64,000 bases of DNA from an uncultured Clostridiaceae bacterium (GTDB lineage Bacteria; Bacillota; Clostridia; TANB77; CAG-508), in contig CAOJCG010000011.1 in NCBI GenBank assembly GCA_948356915.1, positions 1 to 64,000 on the forward strand, given 5' to 3'. Below are positions 8,495 to 18,101 of this stretch, piece after piece. Each line of letters starts with the position of its first letter. The stretch's first letter is position 1. Position numbers and translations under genes: made by a program. Under the pieces are notes generated by a model. It did not search any database and had not been told where the DNA came from. It saw nothing but the letters and a program-made list of their open reading frames with translations.

Positions 8495-10202
8495 CTACAT
8501 TCTGTTTGGCATTTGTATTCCTAATAGTTCTGCTCCTGTTTTTAATATTGTTCCTACTACATATGTCAGGTATAGCCTTGCGTCTTGTAATTCTTTTTCT
8601 TCTGTAATTATTTTATTTGCAGTATAAAAACTGCTGAAGTTTTGACTTAATTGTATTAAGTACCTTGATAATATTGATGGTTCATTTTTATTAGTTACTT
8701 GTTTTAGTATATTTTCAAAATTATATATTGTTTTTATTGTTTCTATTGATTGATTATCGTCTAATTTTGTAATATCTATATCTTTAAGCTCTGGTACATA
8801 TCCTGCTTTTTCAATAACACTTTTTGTACGAACATATATATATTGAATGTATGGTCCTGTTTCTCCTTGGAAGTTTAGCATTGCGTCCCAGTCAAAAATT
8901 TCATCTTTAATTCTATTATTTGCTAAGTCGTTAAATATTACTGCTCCTATTCCTACTTTTTTTGCAACTTCTTCTTTTTCTTCTAAATCTGGATTTTTCT
9001 CTTCTATTACTTTTTGTGCTCTTGATATTGCTTCATTTAGTAGGTCTTCTAATTTTATAATGTTTCCTTCTCTTGTTGACATTTTTCCGTTCTTTAAGCC
9101 TTACCATACCAAATGGAACATGTTCTAAACCGTTTATGTATTTTTCCTTTAAGTCTAATAATTTTGCTACTTCAAATATTTGTTTAAAGTGTAGTACTTG
9201 TTCATATGATGTTACATATAATGCTTTATCAAAGTTGTAGTTTCTTGCTCTATATAAAATTGCTGCTAAGTCTCGTGTTGCATATGTTGTTGAACCATTT
9301 GTTTTTCCTATAATACATGGTGCTGTATCTTCACCTAAGTTAATTATACGAGCTCCTTCTGATTCTACTAGTTTTCCTGTTTGCTCTAATTTTTCTACTA
9401 CTTCTGCCATTTTATCTGAATAGAATGCTTCTCCATTCCATGAGTCGAATTTACTTCCTAATAAGTCATATACTTTTTGAAATTCTTTTAAACTTAAGTT
9501 TCTAAACCTTGTCCAAATTTCTGTGCAGTAGCTATCCCCGTCTTCAAGTTTTTTGAAATTATTTCTGCATTCTTCTAAAACTTTTTCGTCTTGTTTACAA
9601 AGTTCATTAATTCTTATATAAATTTTTGTAAGTTCATCAATTGGGTTTTCTTCTATGTTATATTCTTCTCCCCACCTTTTGTAACCTTCTATTAATTTTC
9701 CAAACTGTGTTCCATAGTCCCCTAAGTGGTTTATTCCTGTAACATTATATCCTAAATATTTGTATATATTGTATAATGCTCCTCCTATTACTGTTGAACG
9801 TAAATGACCTATGTGGAATGGCTTTGCAATATTGGGTGATGAATAATCTATTACAATATTTTTTCCTTCTCCAACTTTTGATGAGCCATAGTTTTCTTTT
9901 TTAGTTTCAAATTCTTTTAAAACTTCTTCTACTAATATATTATTATTTATATAGAAGTTTAAGTAGCCTCCTACTATTTCTACTTTTTCTATGTACTTTT
10001 CTTCTATTTCTAATTTTTCTTTTATATCATTTGCTATGGCAGGTGGTGCTTTTTTTAGTTCTTTTGCAAGCCTAAAACATGGAAATGCATAATCTCCCAT
10101 TGAAGTATCTTTAGGAATTTCTATAAATTCTTCTAATTCTTTTTCATTCATATTGCTTGCTTTGCTTATAGCTTTTGCTATTATGTTTTTTAGATTTACC
10201 AT
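8495..10202 (-). CDS. argS: Arginyl-tRNA synthetase, one CGG +1 frameshift
   Basis: Class I aminoacyl-tRNA synthetase that charges tRNA-Arg. The N-terminal additional domain and HIGH-type motif (SSPNIAKPFHIGHLRS) are in the first frame, starting at 10202. That frame reads GMVRLKE and then CGG (C at 9089). Skipping the C gives Gly and GKMSTREGN, the KMSKS-loop equivalent, followed by the anticodon-binding domain to NRM at 8495. The repaired protein is 568 residues, normal for ArgS. Without the shift the enzyme would lack the KMSKS loop and the whole anticodon-binding domain. A frameshift at an Arg codon in the Arg synthetase allows, but does not prove, autoregulation. Confidence 0.95.
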
Positions 10203-10377
10203 TGTATCATACCTTTCTTTATTCTCTTTTTAAATTAATAATTTTTCTTGCAAATTATAGTAATTTTTATAAATCATTTTTTTATTATTTATAATTATTT
10301 TCTTAATATTATATACTTAAAATTTGAATTTATTTTTCATATAAAGAGTTCATAACTAAACCCTTTATATATATTAC

Positions 10378-10412
10378 CAAAAAAATCCATTTTTTTCAAT
10401 GGATTTTCTTGT
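10378..10412 (-). terminator. Terminator downstream of 10447-10869
   Basis: AAAATCCATT-GAAAAA-AATGGATTTTTTT hairpin plus T-run read on the minus strand, just after the stop at 10447. Confidence 0.75.
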
Positions 10413-10446
10413 TTTTACTTAATTATTTATGCAAATTTTATATTTG

Positions 10447-10869
10447 TTATAATTGTTTTTCAATTTCTTCTTTTGTTTCTGATACTATATATACTATAGG
10501 CTGACTAGTATTGTCAGTTAAATTTGTATATACTTTTGAATGAGCATTATGTAGATATGTATTGTTATAGTACTCCACTTTAGTTATTCTGGATTTCCTA
10601 ATAATTATTTTTCTTGGCATTCCATTAACTGACGCAAGCTCAATCATATTTATTCCTAGTGATTTCATTTCTTCACTAATTTCATTTGGAGTTTCTTTTA
10701 CTTGATATGTTACTTTTCTTTTCATACTATCATCAAGAATATTGGTAATTATTTTGGACCGTGCATTTATATATACACTATTTACCTCTTCGATTACTTG
10801 TATAAAAGCAGGGCTAATTTCTACTTGTCTTGGTATTCCATTTACTTCCATAAGTTTAATATCTTTCAT
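10447..10869 (-). CDS. Hypothetical protein with two internal repeats
   Basis: 140 residues, not recognised. It is built from two tandem units of about 65 residues, each with VNG(I/M)PR, NA(R/H)SK(I/V) and a YxVxET(K/P)xEI ending, so the gene arose by internal duplication. RBS GGAGG lies 8 bases before the ATG at 10869. Codon 37 is an in-frame CGG (10759-10761) aligned with a His codon in the second repeat, so this CGG is read as one residue without a shift. Short, charged and without TM segments, it is probably cytoplasmic. Confidence 0.7.
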   Translation of the reverse strand: MKDIKLMEVNGIPRQVEISPAFIQVIEEVNSVYINARSKIITNILDDSMKRKVTYQVKETPNEISEEMKSLGINMIELASVNGMPRKIIIRKSRITKVEYYNNTYLHNAHSKVYTNLTDNTSQPIVYIVSETKEEIEKQL

Positions 10870-11083
10870 ACTGTTTCCTCCTTTTAAGCGTTTAATTATA
10901 CACTTACATTCCTATCTACTAGTTTCTATAGGCATTATAACATAATAATATATTTTTTCAATACTAAACTAAAAAAATGAGTTAAAAAAATGAGTTAAAA
11001 AAAAGTTTTGACATATTCTACATAATGTGATATACTATTTTAGTAACTATAAATAGTAATTTATGAAAGGTTAGGTAAAAAGC

Positions 11084-11569
11084 ATGATGAAACAGGAACT
11101 GCAAGAATTGGTAACAGAATTACAGGATGTATGTGACTCTTTGTCTGAGCAACATAATCCAAATAATGATCTTAATAATTTGATACGGTTAACTGTTTGT
11201 ATGGGTAATCTAAAAAAATACACATTGTACACTCAAATGGTTGACGAAATATTAAATTTAATACAGCTTTATGAGAACACATATCGTTATTCATATAAAG
11301 AGTGTTATTCAATTAAAGTTGGGATTGTATTAAAAACAAAAGAACTTATTTCTAAAATAAATCAACTTTTAGAAGTAGATTTGTTTGCTTCTTTAAAAAG
11401 AGGATATTCAGAAGCTAAAGATACAGTCACTGACGCTATTCCAGATGAAGTAAAAGCTACATATAGATCTGCTGTTAGCACTTTACATGATGTAGGCCGT
11501 AAAACAGAAAAACGGTTAAAGTCTAAAATTAAAAATTGGCTATTGTCAGATGACGATGGTGAACAGTAA
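11084..11569 (+). CDS. Hypothetical protein
   Basis: 161 residues, not recognised. Helical and charged throughout, with a basic C-terminus (KTEKRLKSKIKNWLLSDDDGEQ). It has two in-frame CGG codons (11186-11188, codon 35; 11513-11515, codon 144); both must be triplets because +1 at the first meets TAA at once. Divergent from 10447-10869, with a strong terminator at 11582-11613. CGG and CGT use unlike the housekeeping genes suggests acquired DNA. Confidence 0.65.
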   Translation: MMKQELQELVTELQDVCDSLSEQHNPNNDLNNLIRLTVCMGNLKKYTLYTQMVDEILNLIQLYENTYRYSYKECYSIKVGIVLKTKELISKINQLLEVDLFASLKRGYSEAKDTVTDAIPDEVKATYRSAVSTLHDVGRKTEKRLKSKIKNWLLSDDDGEQ

Positions 11570-11581
11570 AACACAAACCTT

Positions 11582-11613
11582 AAGGCGGGGAAAAACTTAT
11601 CCCCGCCTTTTTT
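11582..11613 (+). terminator. Rho-independent terminator
   Basis: AAGGCGGGGA-AAAACTTA-TCCCCGCCTTTTTT, a GC-rich 10-bp stem and T-run right after the stop at 11569. Confidence 0.92.
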
Positions 11614-11639
11614 GTAGTATAGAAAAAATGAAATTTTAC

Positions 11640-11705
11640 GTTGTCGGGGGCACCGTTTGTGGGAATACCCTATTAGCAATGACACCACTGTACCCTTTTG
11701 TTTTT
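11640..11705. repeat. GGGGGCACCGTTTGTGGGAATACC repeat
   Basis: A member of a repeat family containing GGCACCGTTTGTGGGAATACC...GACACCACTGTGCCC. Other copies are at 22450-22515 (reverse), 50284-50336 (inside dnaE) and 51498-51555. Confidence 0.7.
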
Positions 11706-11778
11706 CTATAGTAAACAATATTTTTTTAGTTTTAAACATAATTAAAAATAAACTTTTTAATATTATTGTTTTTATTTA

Positions 11779-12916
11779 TTAATCTCCTAAATTAATACCA
11801 ATATTTCTAGCAGTTGTTACTAAGTCATCATCCATAGTAACTATTTTTACATTTCCTAGTGTTCCATCTTGAATGGCTCCTATTTCTTTATTATTTCCAA
11901 CTACATCTTCTAGTGAAACTGAGTCTAATTTACCTTTTTTTATTACTGTAAGAACATTAAACTTACCTTGAATAGCTAGTTCCATTGCTTTTGAACCATA
12001 TTTTGTAGAAAGTACTCTATCATATGCTGTTGGTGTTCCTCCTCTTTGCATATATCCTAATACTGTGCATCTTGCTGTTAGTCCTGTTAATTCTTCTAAC
12101 TCTTTTGCAACTTTTTCTCCTGCACCTCCAAGTTTAATATTTATTACTCCTTCTCCTCCAGTTCTTTCATCTGACACTGATATTTCTCCACCTTTTGGAA
12201 ATGCTCCTTCTGAAACTACTACTACGCTAAAGTTCTTTCCCAATTTTTGCCTTTCTTTTATTGCTTCTGCTGCTTTATTTATATCATATGGAATTTCTGG
12301 AATTAATGCTACATCTGCTCCTCCTGCTATTGCAGATTCTAATGCTATCCACCCGAGCCTCTCTTCCCATTACTTCTAATACCATTATTCTATTATGTGT
12401 TTCTGCTGTTGTATGAAGTCTGTCTAATGCTTCTGTTGCAACTGATACAGCTGTATTATACCCAAAAGTTATATCTGTACATGCCACATCATTATCTATT
12501 GTTTTTGGCACTCCTATAACATTTATTCCTTTTAAAGAAAGGTCTCTTGCACATTTTTGTGTACTATCTCCTCCTAGTGTAAATATACAGTCAAATCCAT
12601 CTTCTTTTACATTTTGAATGCATTTATCTGATAGGTCTTTGTACTCCACATTTCCATTTTCATCTACTATTTTATAATGGAATACATTTGCATTTGTTGA
12701 AGAAGATATTATTGAACCACCTTTTTGAAGTATTCCTGATGCTTTATCAGTGCTACTTAATTTTATATAGTCGTTTTTTAGTAGACCTCTATATCCATCT
12801 ATAAATCCATAACATTCAATATTATTACTTTCAGCAGTTTTTACAATTGCTCTTATAACAGCATTAAACCCTGAAACATCTCCACCATTTGCAAGTATTG
12901 CTACTTTCTTTACCAT
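11779..12916 (-). CDS. pfkA: 6-phosphofructokinase, one CGG +1 frameshift
   Basis: Phosphofructokinase, about 378 residues, longer than the 320 of Bacillus PfkA and in the range of the clostridial ATP/PPi-type enzymes. Motifs: GGDVSGFNAVIRA, TLGGDSTQK, PKTIDND and MGREAGW. The K of PKTIDND is more typical of PPi-dependent or mixed groups, so the phosphoryl donor is uncertain. The first frame ends MGREA and then hits CGG (C at 12355). Skipping C yields GWIALESAIAGGADV, the expected family sequence, and the frame stays open to 11779. Start at 12916 with AGGAGG upstream. No operon partner is evident. Confidence 0.94.
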
Positions 12917-13304
12917 AACTATTTTTCCTCCTAAAAATTTTCTTACCTTGTTTCTTATTATATCAATAAATGAATTTTTTACAACAGTTTTTTAAAATTT
13001 TTGAACAAATAATCTATAGGGACCGTTGCCTTCGGCGATCCGTTCTTCGAAGGCTTATTGCAGAATTTAATAATCTACTAAAATACTGAGCCCAAGTCAC
13101 GATGCCCTGTGCCTCTACGGTATATAATTTAAAATCGATTTTGACATATATAATTCACTATAATAAGTTTGTAATTTATTGAACATATCATTTTATTACT
13201 TCTTTTAGTATCTAATTTTTGGCTTTACTTTTAAAGCTATATTTAAAGAGGACACCTACAAAATTAGGTATCCTCTTTAAATATAGCTTTAAACCCGATT
13301 AAAA
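12917..13304. other. 388-bp gap: repeats and a terminator, no gene
   Basis: At about 13018-13065 is a degenerate GGGACCGTTGCCTTCGGCGATCC / TTCTTCGAAGG repeat. At 13233-13290 lies a long hairpin serving 13305-14249. No coding potential seen. Confidence 0.6.
13233..13290. terminator. Long hairpin terminator
   Basis: Perfect 20-bp arms AAAGCTATATTTAAAGAGGA / TCCTCTTTAAATATAGCTTT around an 18-bp loop, downstream of the minus-strand gene that stops at 13305. Confidence 0.75.
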
Positions 13305-14249
13305 TTATTCAAATTCAATTGTTAAAAAGCCACTATAGTACTTATATGATTTAATATTTATGGAACATCCTATATTTTTTAATGCACTTATAAATTCACT
13401 ACATGACACACCTTCTTCACATTCTCCTATACATGAATTAGCTTTTCTAAATGCATTTGAAATACTTATAACTTCATCAATAGAAATACGTTTTTCAGAG
13501 TTAACAATAATATCAAAATCAGTATATGCCTTAATTGTAGTTTGATATTGTCCATTATCTTTTTTAACATTAAAGAATTTCGTCATTTTAATAACAGTAG
13601 GGTCAAATCCTAGTTCTTCAGGATTAACATCAAGAATAATAAGTAGATAATCATCAATATAATCATAAAGACTAATTCTATTTTCAATACTTCTAATGTC
13701 ATCAAATTCAGAATAATACCTTTCAAAATACCATACAAAGTCTTCTCGCGTTTTATCAGGTCCTGTGTTCTTATAAGATTGCGAAATAGCATATACCTGC
13801 ATATCCGAAAGGGGTAACTTTGAATATACAGTAATGTTTTGTTTTTCTTTATAAATAATAGTCTTTCTATAATGCTGTCTAAAAACTTCATTTAAGCATT
13901 TTGTATGTTGCTCAATATACTGTTTAGAAAGCTCTTCTATAACTTTTCTACGGTTTTCATTTTTTGATGTTTCTTGTTCTTTGTTAGTGGCTAACTTCTT
14001 AGATTTTCCTATAAAGAACTTAATTAAGCGTTTTATCACATTGTCATGCTGTTTTGAAAACTCTGATACCTTTTCTTCCTGATTTTCATCTTTGCTACCA
14101 TGTTCTAAAAAGAATAGCTCGCGTACCTTCTCAGTTGGCATTAACGGTATATAGTACTTTCCGTTCCGTATGTCACGTTCTATTTCATAACGTATGTACT
14201 CTGGTCTTTCATAAATTTTTCCATTTTCAAAAGAATACTTATTAATCAT
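13305..14249 (-). CDS. Hypothetical protein
   Basis: 314 residues, not recognised. Hydrophilic, with a charged helical central part and no TM segment or known motif; the C-terminus is SYKYYSGFLTIEFE. Start at 14249 with AAAGGAGT upstream. Codon 28 is an in-frame CGG (14166-14168), read as a triplet because a +1 shift would end after nine codons. It lies next to an ankyrin-repeat gene (14371-14946) in what looks like an accessory stretch from 10.4 to 15 kb. Confidence 0.65.
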   Translation of the reverse strand: MINKYSFENGKIYERPEYIRYEIERDIRNGKYYIPLMPTEKVRELFFLEHGSKDENQEEKVSEFSKQHDNVIKRLIKFFIGKSKKLATNKEQETSKNENRRKVIEELSKQYIEQHTKCLNEVFRQHYRKTIIYKEKQNITVYSKLPLSDMQVYAISQSYKNTGPDKTREDFVWYFERYYSEFDDIRSIENRISLYDYIDDYLLIILDVNPEELGFDPTVIKMTKFFNVKKDNGQYQTTIKAYTDFDIIVNSEKRISIDEVISISNAFRKANSCIGECEEGVSCSEFISALKNIGCSINIKSYKYYSGFLTIEFE

Positions 14250-14370
14250 ATCTTTTTACTCCTTTCATCAATCACAAATACCATACTTCAAAATAGTTAA
14301 TATATAAAATAGTAATTCAATTATTTCAGGTTTTCTATGTCGCCATAATAGTAATTACTTTAATAATATA

Positions 14371-14946
14371 TTATTTAATTTGCTGTTTAAGAACATTTAT
14401 TATTTTAGTACGATTATAACGAGTCCATAATTCTGCTTTTCTAATAATTTTTGGTGTTACATCAGCACCTGCTTTTATTAACATTTCTACTATTTTTATA
14501 TATCCACCCAATACTGCCATGTTTATTGGTGTATTATCGTTAACTGTCACATCGACGCCTGCCTCTATTAATATCTTTACAATTTTTGTTTTTCCTTTCT
14601 CTGATGCACAACATATAAGTAAGTTATCATTAAATTCTATATCTGTACCTATTTCTATTAACCATTTTGTCATTCTTACATCTTCTAATAGCATTGCTGC
14701 AAAAATAGCAGACTCATTGTCATCTTTTATTATAGCGCTTCCTAAGTTCTCTAACAGTTCCAGCCTATTTAGTCCTTTTGGACTTGATACGTTAACATTT
14801 TTAACTTTTTTAATCACATTATTTAGCATTTTTGCTTTTTTAGGCTCTAAGTTCGTTGTTTTTAAAGTTTCTAAAACTAATTCTTTAAATAATTCCACTT
14901 GTGCTGGTATTCTTTCATCAATTTCTAGAGTTACAACAGTTCCCAT
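14371..14946 (-). CDS. Ankyrin-repeat protein
   Basis: 191 residues. The C-terminal half holds about three ankyrin repeats: ...DNLLICCASEKGKTKIVKIL, DNTPINMAVLGGYIKIVEML and IEAGVDV / IKAGADV turns. The N-terminal half is helical and unassigned. Ankyrin proteins mediate protein-protein contacts; no partner is evident here. Start at 14946 with AAGGAGG 8 bases upstream. No CGG codons. No signal peptide. Confidence 0.88.
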   Translation of the reverse strand: MGTVVTLEIDERIPAQVELFKELVLETLKTTNLEPKKAKMLNNVIKKVKNVNVSSPKGLNRLELLENLGSAIIKDDNESAIFAAMLLEDVRMTKWLIEIGTDIEFNDNLLICCASEKGKTKIVKILIEAGVDVTVNDNTPINMAVLGGYIKIVEMLIKAGADVTPKIIRKAELWTRYNRTKIINVLKQQIK

Positions 14947-15324
14947 ATTTATTCCTCCTTATTATTTGGATAATTATCCTTCTATAAAAGAGCAAGGAAA
15001 GTTAACAGTTTATGTTTAGTATTATAATTTAATTTTTATGCTTTGTCAATATATTTTAACAATCAACATTAAAGTAATAGTATCCTACTATATTAAAACA
15101 GGTATACTAACCTATCAACATACTTATATATCAGCATTGCTTTATGTAAGGCATAAGTTTTTTTCCAAAATTTCTAGTTTTTTATTGACTTTTTTCACTA
15201 TTTATATTAGAATAATATAGCGAATTAAGAAAATGTTACCAATTTAAGTAACTTCTCCCCGGTAGTTTACTTAGGTGGTTTCATAAATATAATAATAAAA
15301 TAATGAATGGAGGGTATTTTTACC
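14947..15324. other. Leader region of rplM-rpsI
   Basis: 378 bp without a gene. Near the 3' end are GTTAC-CAATTTAA-GTAAC and a CTTCTCCCCGG segment, which may form the L13 autoregulatory leader known from Firmicutes. I infer this from position and cannot confirm the fold. The rest is AT-rich. Confidence 0.35.
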
Positions 15325-15762
15325 ATGAATAATACTACATATAGTGTAAAGAAAAATGAAATTGAAAGAAAATGGTATATAATTGATGCTGCTAATAAAC
15401 CACTAGGTAGAGTAGCAACAGAAGCTGCGGTAATTTTAAGAGGAAAACACAAACCAACTTATACACCACATATGGATGTTGGAGATCATGTTATTATATT
15501 AAATTGTAAAGATGCAGTTTTAACAGGAAAAAAATTAGATCAAAAAGTTTACAGACATCATTCTGGATATATTGGTGGAATGAAAGAAACAACTGCAAGA
15601 GTTATGATGGAAAACAGACCTGAAAGAGCTATGATGCTTGCAATAAAAGGTATGCTTCCACACAATAGCTTAGGAAGACAAATGCTTAAAAAAGTAAGAG
15701 TTTATGCAGGTAGTGAACATGAAAACATGGCTCAAAAACCAGAAGTTTGGGAGGTAAAATAA
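15325..15762 (+). CDS. rplM: 50S ribosomal protein L13
   Basis: 145 residues, the normal length. L13 motifs seen: [44 protein letters not shown] and [21 protein letters not shown] use the ATG at 15325 because GGAGGG lies 9-10 bases before it; an upstream ATG at 15307 overlaps that site. It is followed 1 bp later by rpsI, the standard L13-S9 operon. Confidence 0.97.
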   Translation: MNNTTYSVKKNEIERKWYIIDAANKPLGRVATEAAVILRGKHKPTYTPHMDVGDHVIILNCKDAVLTGKKLDQKVYRHHSGYIGGMKETTARVMMENRPERAMMLAIKGMLPHNSLGRQMLKKVRVYAGSEHENMAQKPEVWEVK

Positions 15763-15763
15763 T

Positions 15764-16171
15764 ATGGCTAAAGCAAAATCAGTAAAAAATGTATTTTATG
15801 GTACAGGTAGAAGAAAAAAATCAATCGCTAGAGTTAGATTAGTAGAAGGTTCTGGCGTAGTTACAATAAATGGTAAAAGTATTGATGAATACTTTGGTAC
15901 AGAAGTTTTAAAAACTATAGTAAGACAACCATTAACTGCTACTAACACATCAGCTAAATACGATGTTATTGCTAAAGTTGTTGGTGGAGGTTTCACAGGT
16001 CAAGCTGGAGCAATCCGTCATGGTATAGCAAGAGCATTAAATGAAGCTAATAGTGAATTTAGACCTACTTTAAAATCAAATGGATACTTAACAAGAGACC
16101 CACGTATGAAAGAAAGAAAAAAATACGGTCTTAAAAAAGCTAGAAAAGCACCACAATTTTCTAAGAGATAA
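15764..16171 (+). CDS. rpsI: 30S ribosomal protein S9
   Basis: 135 residues, including the conserved [16 protein letters not shown] start, [19 protein letters not shown] and the C-terminal [24 protein letters not shown] tail that reaches the P-site tRNA. Arg codons here are AGA and CGT, never CGG. Co-transcribed with rplM and ended by the terminator at 16180-16204. Confidence 0.97.
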   Translation: MAKAKSVKNVFYGTGRRKKSIARVRLVEGSGVVTINGKSIDEYFGTEVLKTIVRQPLTATNTSAKYDVIAKVVGGGFTGQAGAIRHGIARALNEANSEFRPTLKSNGYLTRDPRMKERKKYGLKKARKAPQFSKR

Positions 16172-16179
16172 AATAATAA

Positions 16180-16204
16180 AAAACTCGGAATTTCCGAGTT
16201 TTTT
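16180..16204 (+). terminator. Terminator of rplM-rpsI
   Basis: AAAACTCGGAA-TTTCCGAGTTTTTT hairpin with T-run 9 bases after the rpsI stop. Confidence 0.9.
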
Positions 16205-16216
16205 ATTATTTTAATA

Positions 16217-17071
16217 TTACTTATTCTCTTCTAAAAATTCATTTAAATTTTTAGCGAAAATTACTTTTATTATGTGCATTTCTCCCTCATTTACTATTTC
16301 TGTTCTTGTATACTTATGCACTATTCCTTCTACTACTTCTATTTCTGAGTATACTTCTTTGTCTACTTCTGTTTTTATAGAAATTGATATATTTTGTTCT
16401 AAGCTTTTTGTTATCCATTCTAATATTGGGTAAACATTATAGTAATACCAGTGTTCTTCATTAATGGAAAATAAAAATCCTGCGACTTTTTTATCGAATT
16501 CTGAATTCATTGTTTTATATTGAATTTTTAGTCTTCTATTAGATGAATATGACTTTAGTTTTGCTTCTGTAGTATTATTTTCATAGTTATAATAGAACGT
16601 TACTGTTTCATCAGTATTTGTTCCATCTTCTTTTAACTTTAATAAGCCTGTTTCTATTAAATTTATTTTTTCTGTAGTAATTTCTAAAGTATAGTTTCTA
16701 TCTATTAATAGCTCTATTTTACTATTTCTTCTGCCTACTATATAAGTATTTACTTCTTTATAGCTATATAAATTAATCATTATATAATAGCATTTTCCTT
16801 CATTATCTGTAAAATTTGCATCTAGTCTAGATTTTCCACTAAAAACATAATCAATTTCTATAGGAAATACAATTTCTCCTATTGGAATTAGCAAATCCTT
16901 GAATTTCTTTATTGTAATTTGCATATCTATTTGCTTATAACTTTGTAACTTTCTAGTCCAATTGGACATAAATTCTTTTAATTTACTTTTTCCTTCTTTA
17001 AAAATAACATCTTCATAAAATTCATTTTTCCGAATATCTTCTGATAAAGTGATTAGTTTTTCAAATTTCAT
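16217..17071 (-). CDS. Hypothetical protein
   Basis: 284 residues, not recognised. Rich in beta-strand-like alternation (YYIMINLYSYKEVNTYIVGRR), no TM segments. Start at 17071 preceded by AGGGAGG. Codon 14 is an in-frame CGG (17030-17032) read as a triplet; a +1 shift there stops after about 17 codons. Convergent with rpsI. The function is unknown and I see no operon partner. Confidence 0.65.
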   Translation of the reverse strand: MKFEKLITLSEDIRKNEFYEDVIFKEGKSKLKEFMSNWTRKLQSYKQIDMQITIKKFKDLLIPIGEIVFPIEIDYVFSGKSRLDANFTDNEGKCYYIMINLYSYKEVNTYIVGRRNSKIELLIDRNYTLEITTEKINLIETGLLKLKEDGTNTDETVTFYYNYENNTTEAKLKSYSSNRRLKIQYKTMNSEFDKKVAGFLFSINEEHWYYYNVYPILEWITKSLEQNISISIKTEVDKEVYSEIEVVEGIVHKYTRTEIVNEGEMHIIKVIFAKNLNEFLEENK

Positions 17072-17419
17072 ATTTTCCCTCCTTGTAATTACAAAAAGTA
17101 GAGTTACAAAAATTTCAAAGTTATTTTATCACAATTATATTACTTTTGTCAATTTTAATTTCCTTTGAAATAGAACAATATCATGAATACCTCTATTATA
17201 TAATATATATAATACAAGTGGTCTTGCTGCATAGACGAGGTAATAGCCGTGCCTATAATTTAAAGTTGATTTTCCCTATACTAAAACAAAGGTGGCTTCG
17301 CCGCGCGGGTCGCTTGATAAGGTGGCGACCCCTACAACGTGAAATGTATTCTTAAAAGTCGATTTTTAATATTCAATAAAAATAGCTCGAAAAAGTTTTT
17401 AGCTTTTTCGGGCTTTCTT
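17072..17419. repeat. 348-bp gap with GGTGGCTTCGCCGC repeat and nrdG terminator
   Basis: At about 17270-17340 lies ACAAAGGTGGCTTCGCCGCGCGGGTCGC...GGTGGCGACCCCTACAAC, a member of the palindromic family. At 17385-17413 GCTCGAAAAAG / CTTTTTCGGGC forms a hairpin that, with a T-run on the minus strand, can terminate nrdG. No gene. Confidence 0.65.
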
Positions 17420-17965
17420 TTATCTTATATCTTTATTTAATCCGTCCCATAGTATAACATCATTTTCTGCTAGGCTTCTCTTTACATCTATTATACGTTG
17501 ATTAGCTGAACCTCTGAATTGTAGTTTTGGGTCTTTTAGTTCTTCTACAAATCTTCCATCTACTATGTAATCTATATTTTCTAACATTTCCTTTGTTGTT
17601 TCTCTATGTTCTTCTTTTACCATTTGGCCTAATATTTGTTTATCAAATGTGAATCCTGTATAGCACCATATTTTTTTGTCTGGATAGGTTTGTTTTACTT
17701 TTTTTACTAGTGGAGCTAAACCTTCTTGGTTTGTTTGCTCAAATGGTTCTCCTCCTAATAAGCTTAAACCTGTTATATATTCTGGCTTCAAGTCTTCTAT
17801 TATTTGTTCTTCTTGTTTTTCTGTAAATTTTTCTCCATAGCTAAAGTCCCATGCTTCCCTGTTAAAGCAGTTTTTGCATTGATGATTACATCCACTTACA
17901 AATAATGATACTCTTACTCCTGGCCCATTTGCTACATCACATTTTCTTATTTTTGCGTAGTTCAT
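17420..17965 (-). CDS. nrdG: Anaerobic ribonucleotide reductase activating protein (radical SAM)
   Basis: 181 residues. The radical-SAM cluster motif is C-x3-C-x2-C in SGCNHQCKNCFNREAWDF, followed by SLLGGEPF (SAM-binding GGE). NrdG uses SAM and a [4Fe-4S] cluster to make the glycyl radical on NrdD. It lies 136 bp downstream of nrdD on the same strand, the usual arrangement; the gap carries a composite repeat (17985-18060). RBS GGAGGC precedes the ATG at 17965. Confidence 0.95.
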   Translation of the reverse strand: MNYAKIRKCDVANGPGVRVSLFVSGCNHQCKNCFNREAWDFSYGEKFTEKQEEQIIEDLKPEYITGLSLLGGEPFEQTNQEGLAPLVKKVKQTYPDKKIWCYTGFTFDKQILGQMVKEEHRETTKEMLENIDYIVDGRFVEELKDPKLQFRGSANQRIIDVKRSLAENDVILWDGLNKDIR

Positions 17966-17984
17966 TTTTAGCCTCCTTCGTTGG

Positions 17985-18060
17985 TTGGATGTTTGAATTT
18001 GGAGGTTAGATTATAGGGTTGTTTCTTCGAAGATCGGGCGATTGATAATCGCCCCTACAT
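17985..18060. repeat. Composite repeat between nrdD and nrdG
   Basis: GGTTGGATGTTTGAATTTGGAGGTTAG, then TTTCTTCGAAGATCGGGCGATTGATAATCGCCCCTACAT. Same architecture as 8397-8462. Confidence 0.7.
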
Positions 18061-18101
18061 TCCTATTTTCTCTCCTCCCTCTTTTCACCTCTCACTTCTC
18101 A

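Noticed and set aside
11362..11739. Minus-strand reading frame opposite 11084-11569
   Set aside because: It runs through a terminator and a repeat and is antisense to a better supported gene.
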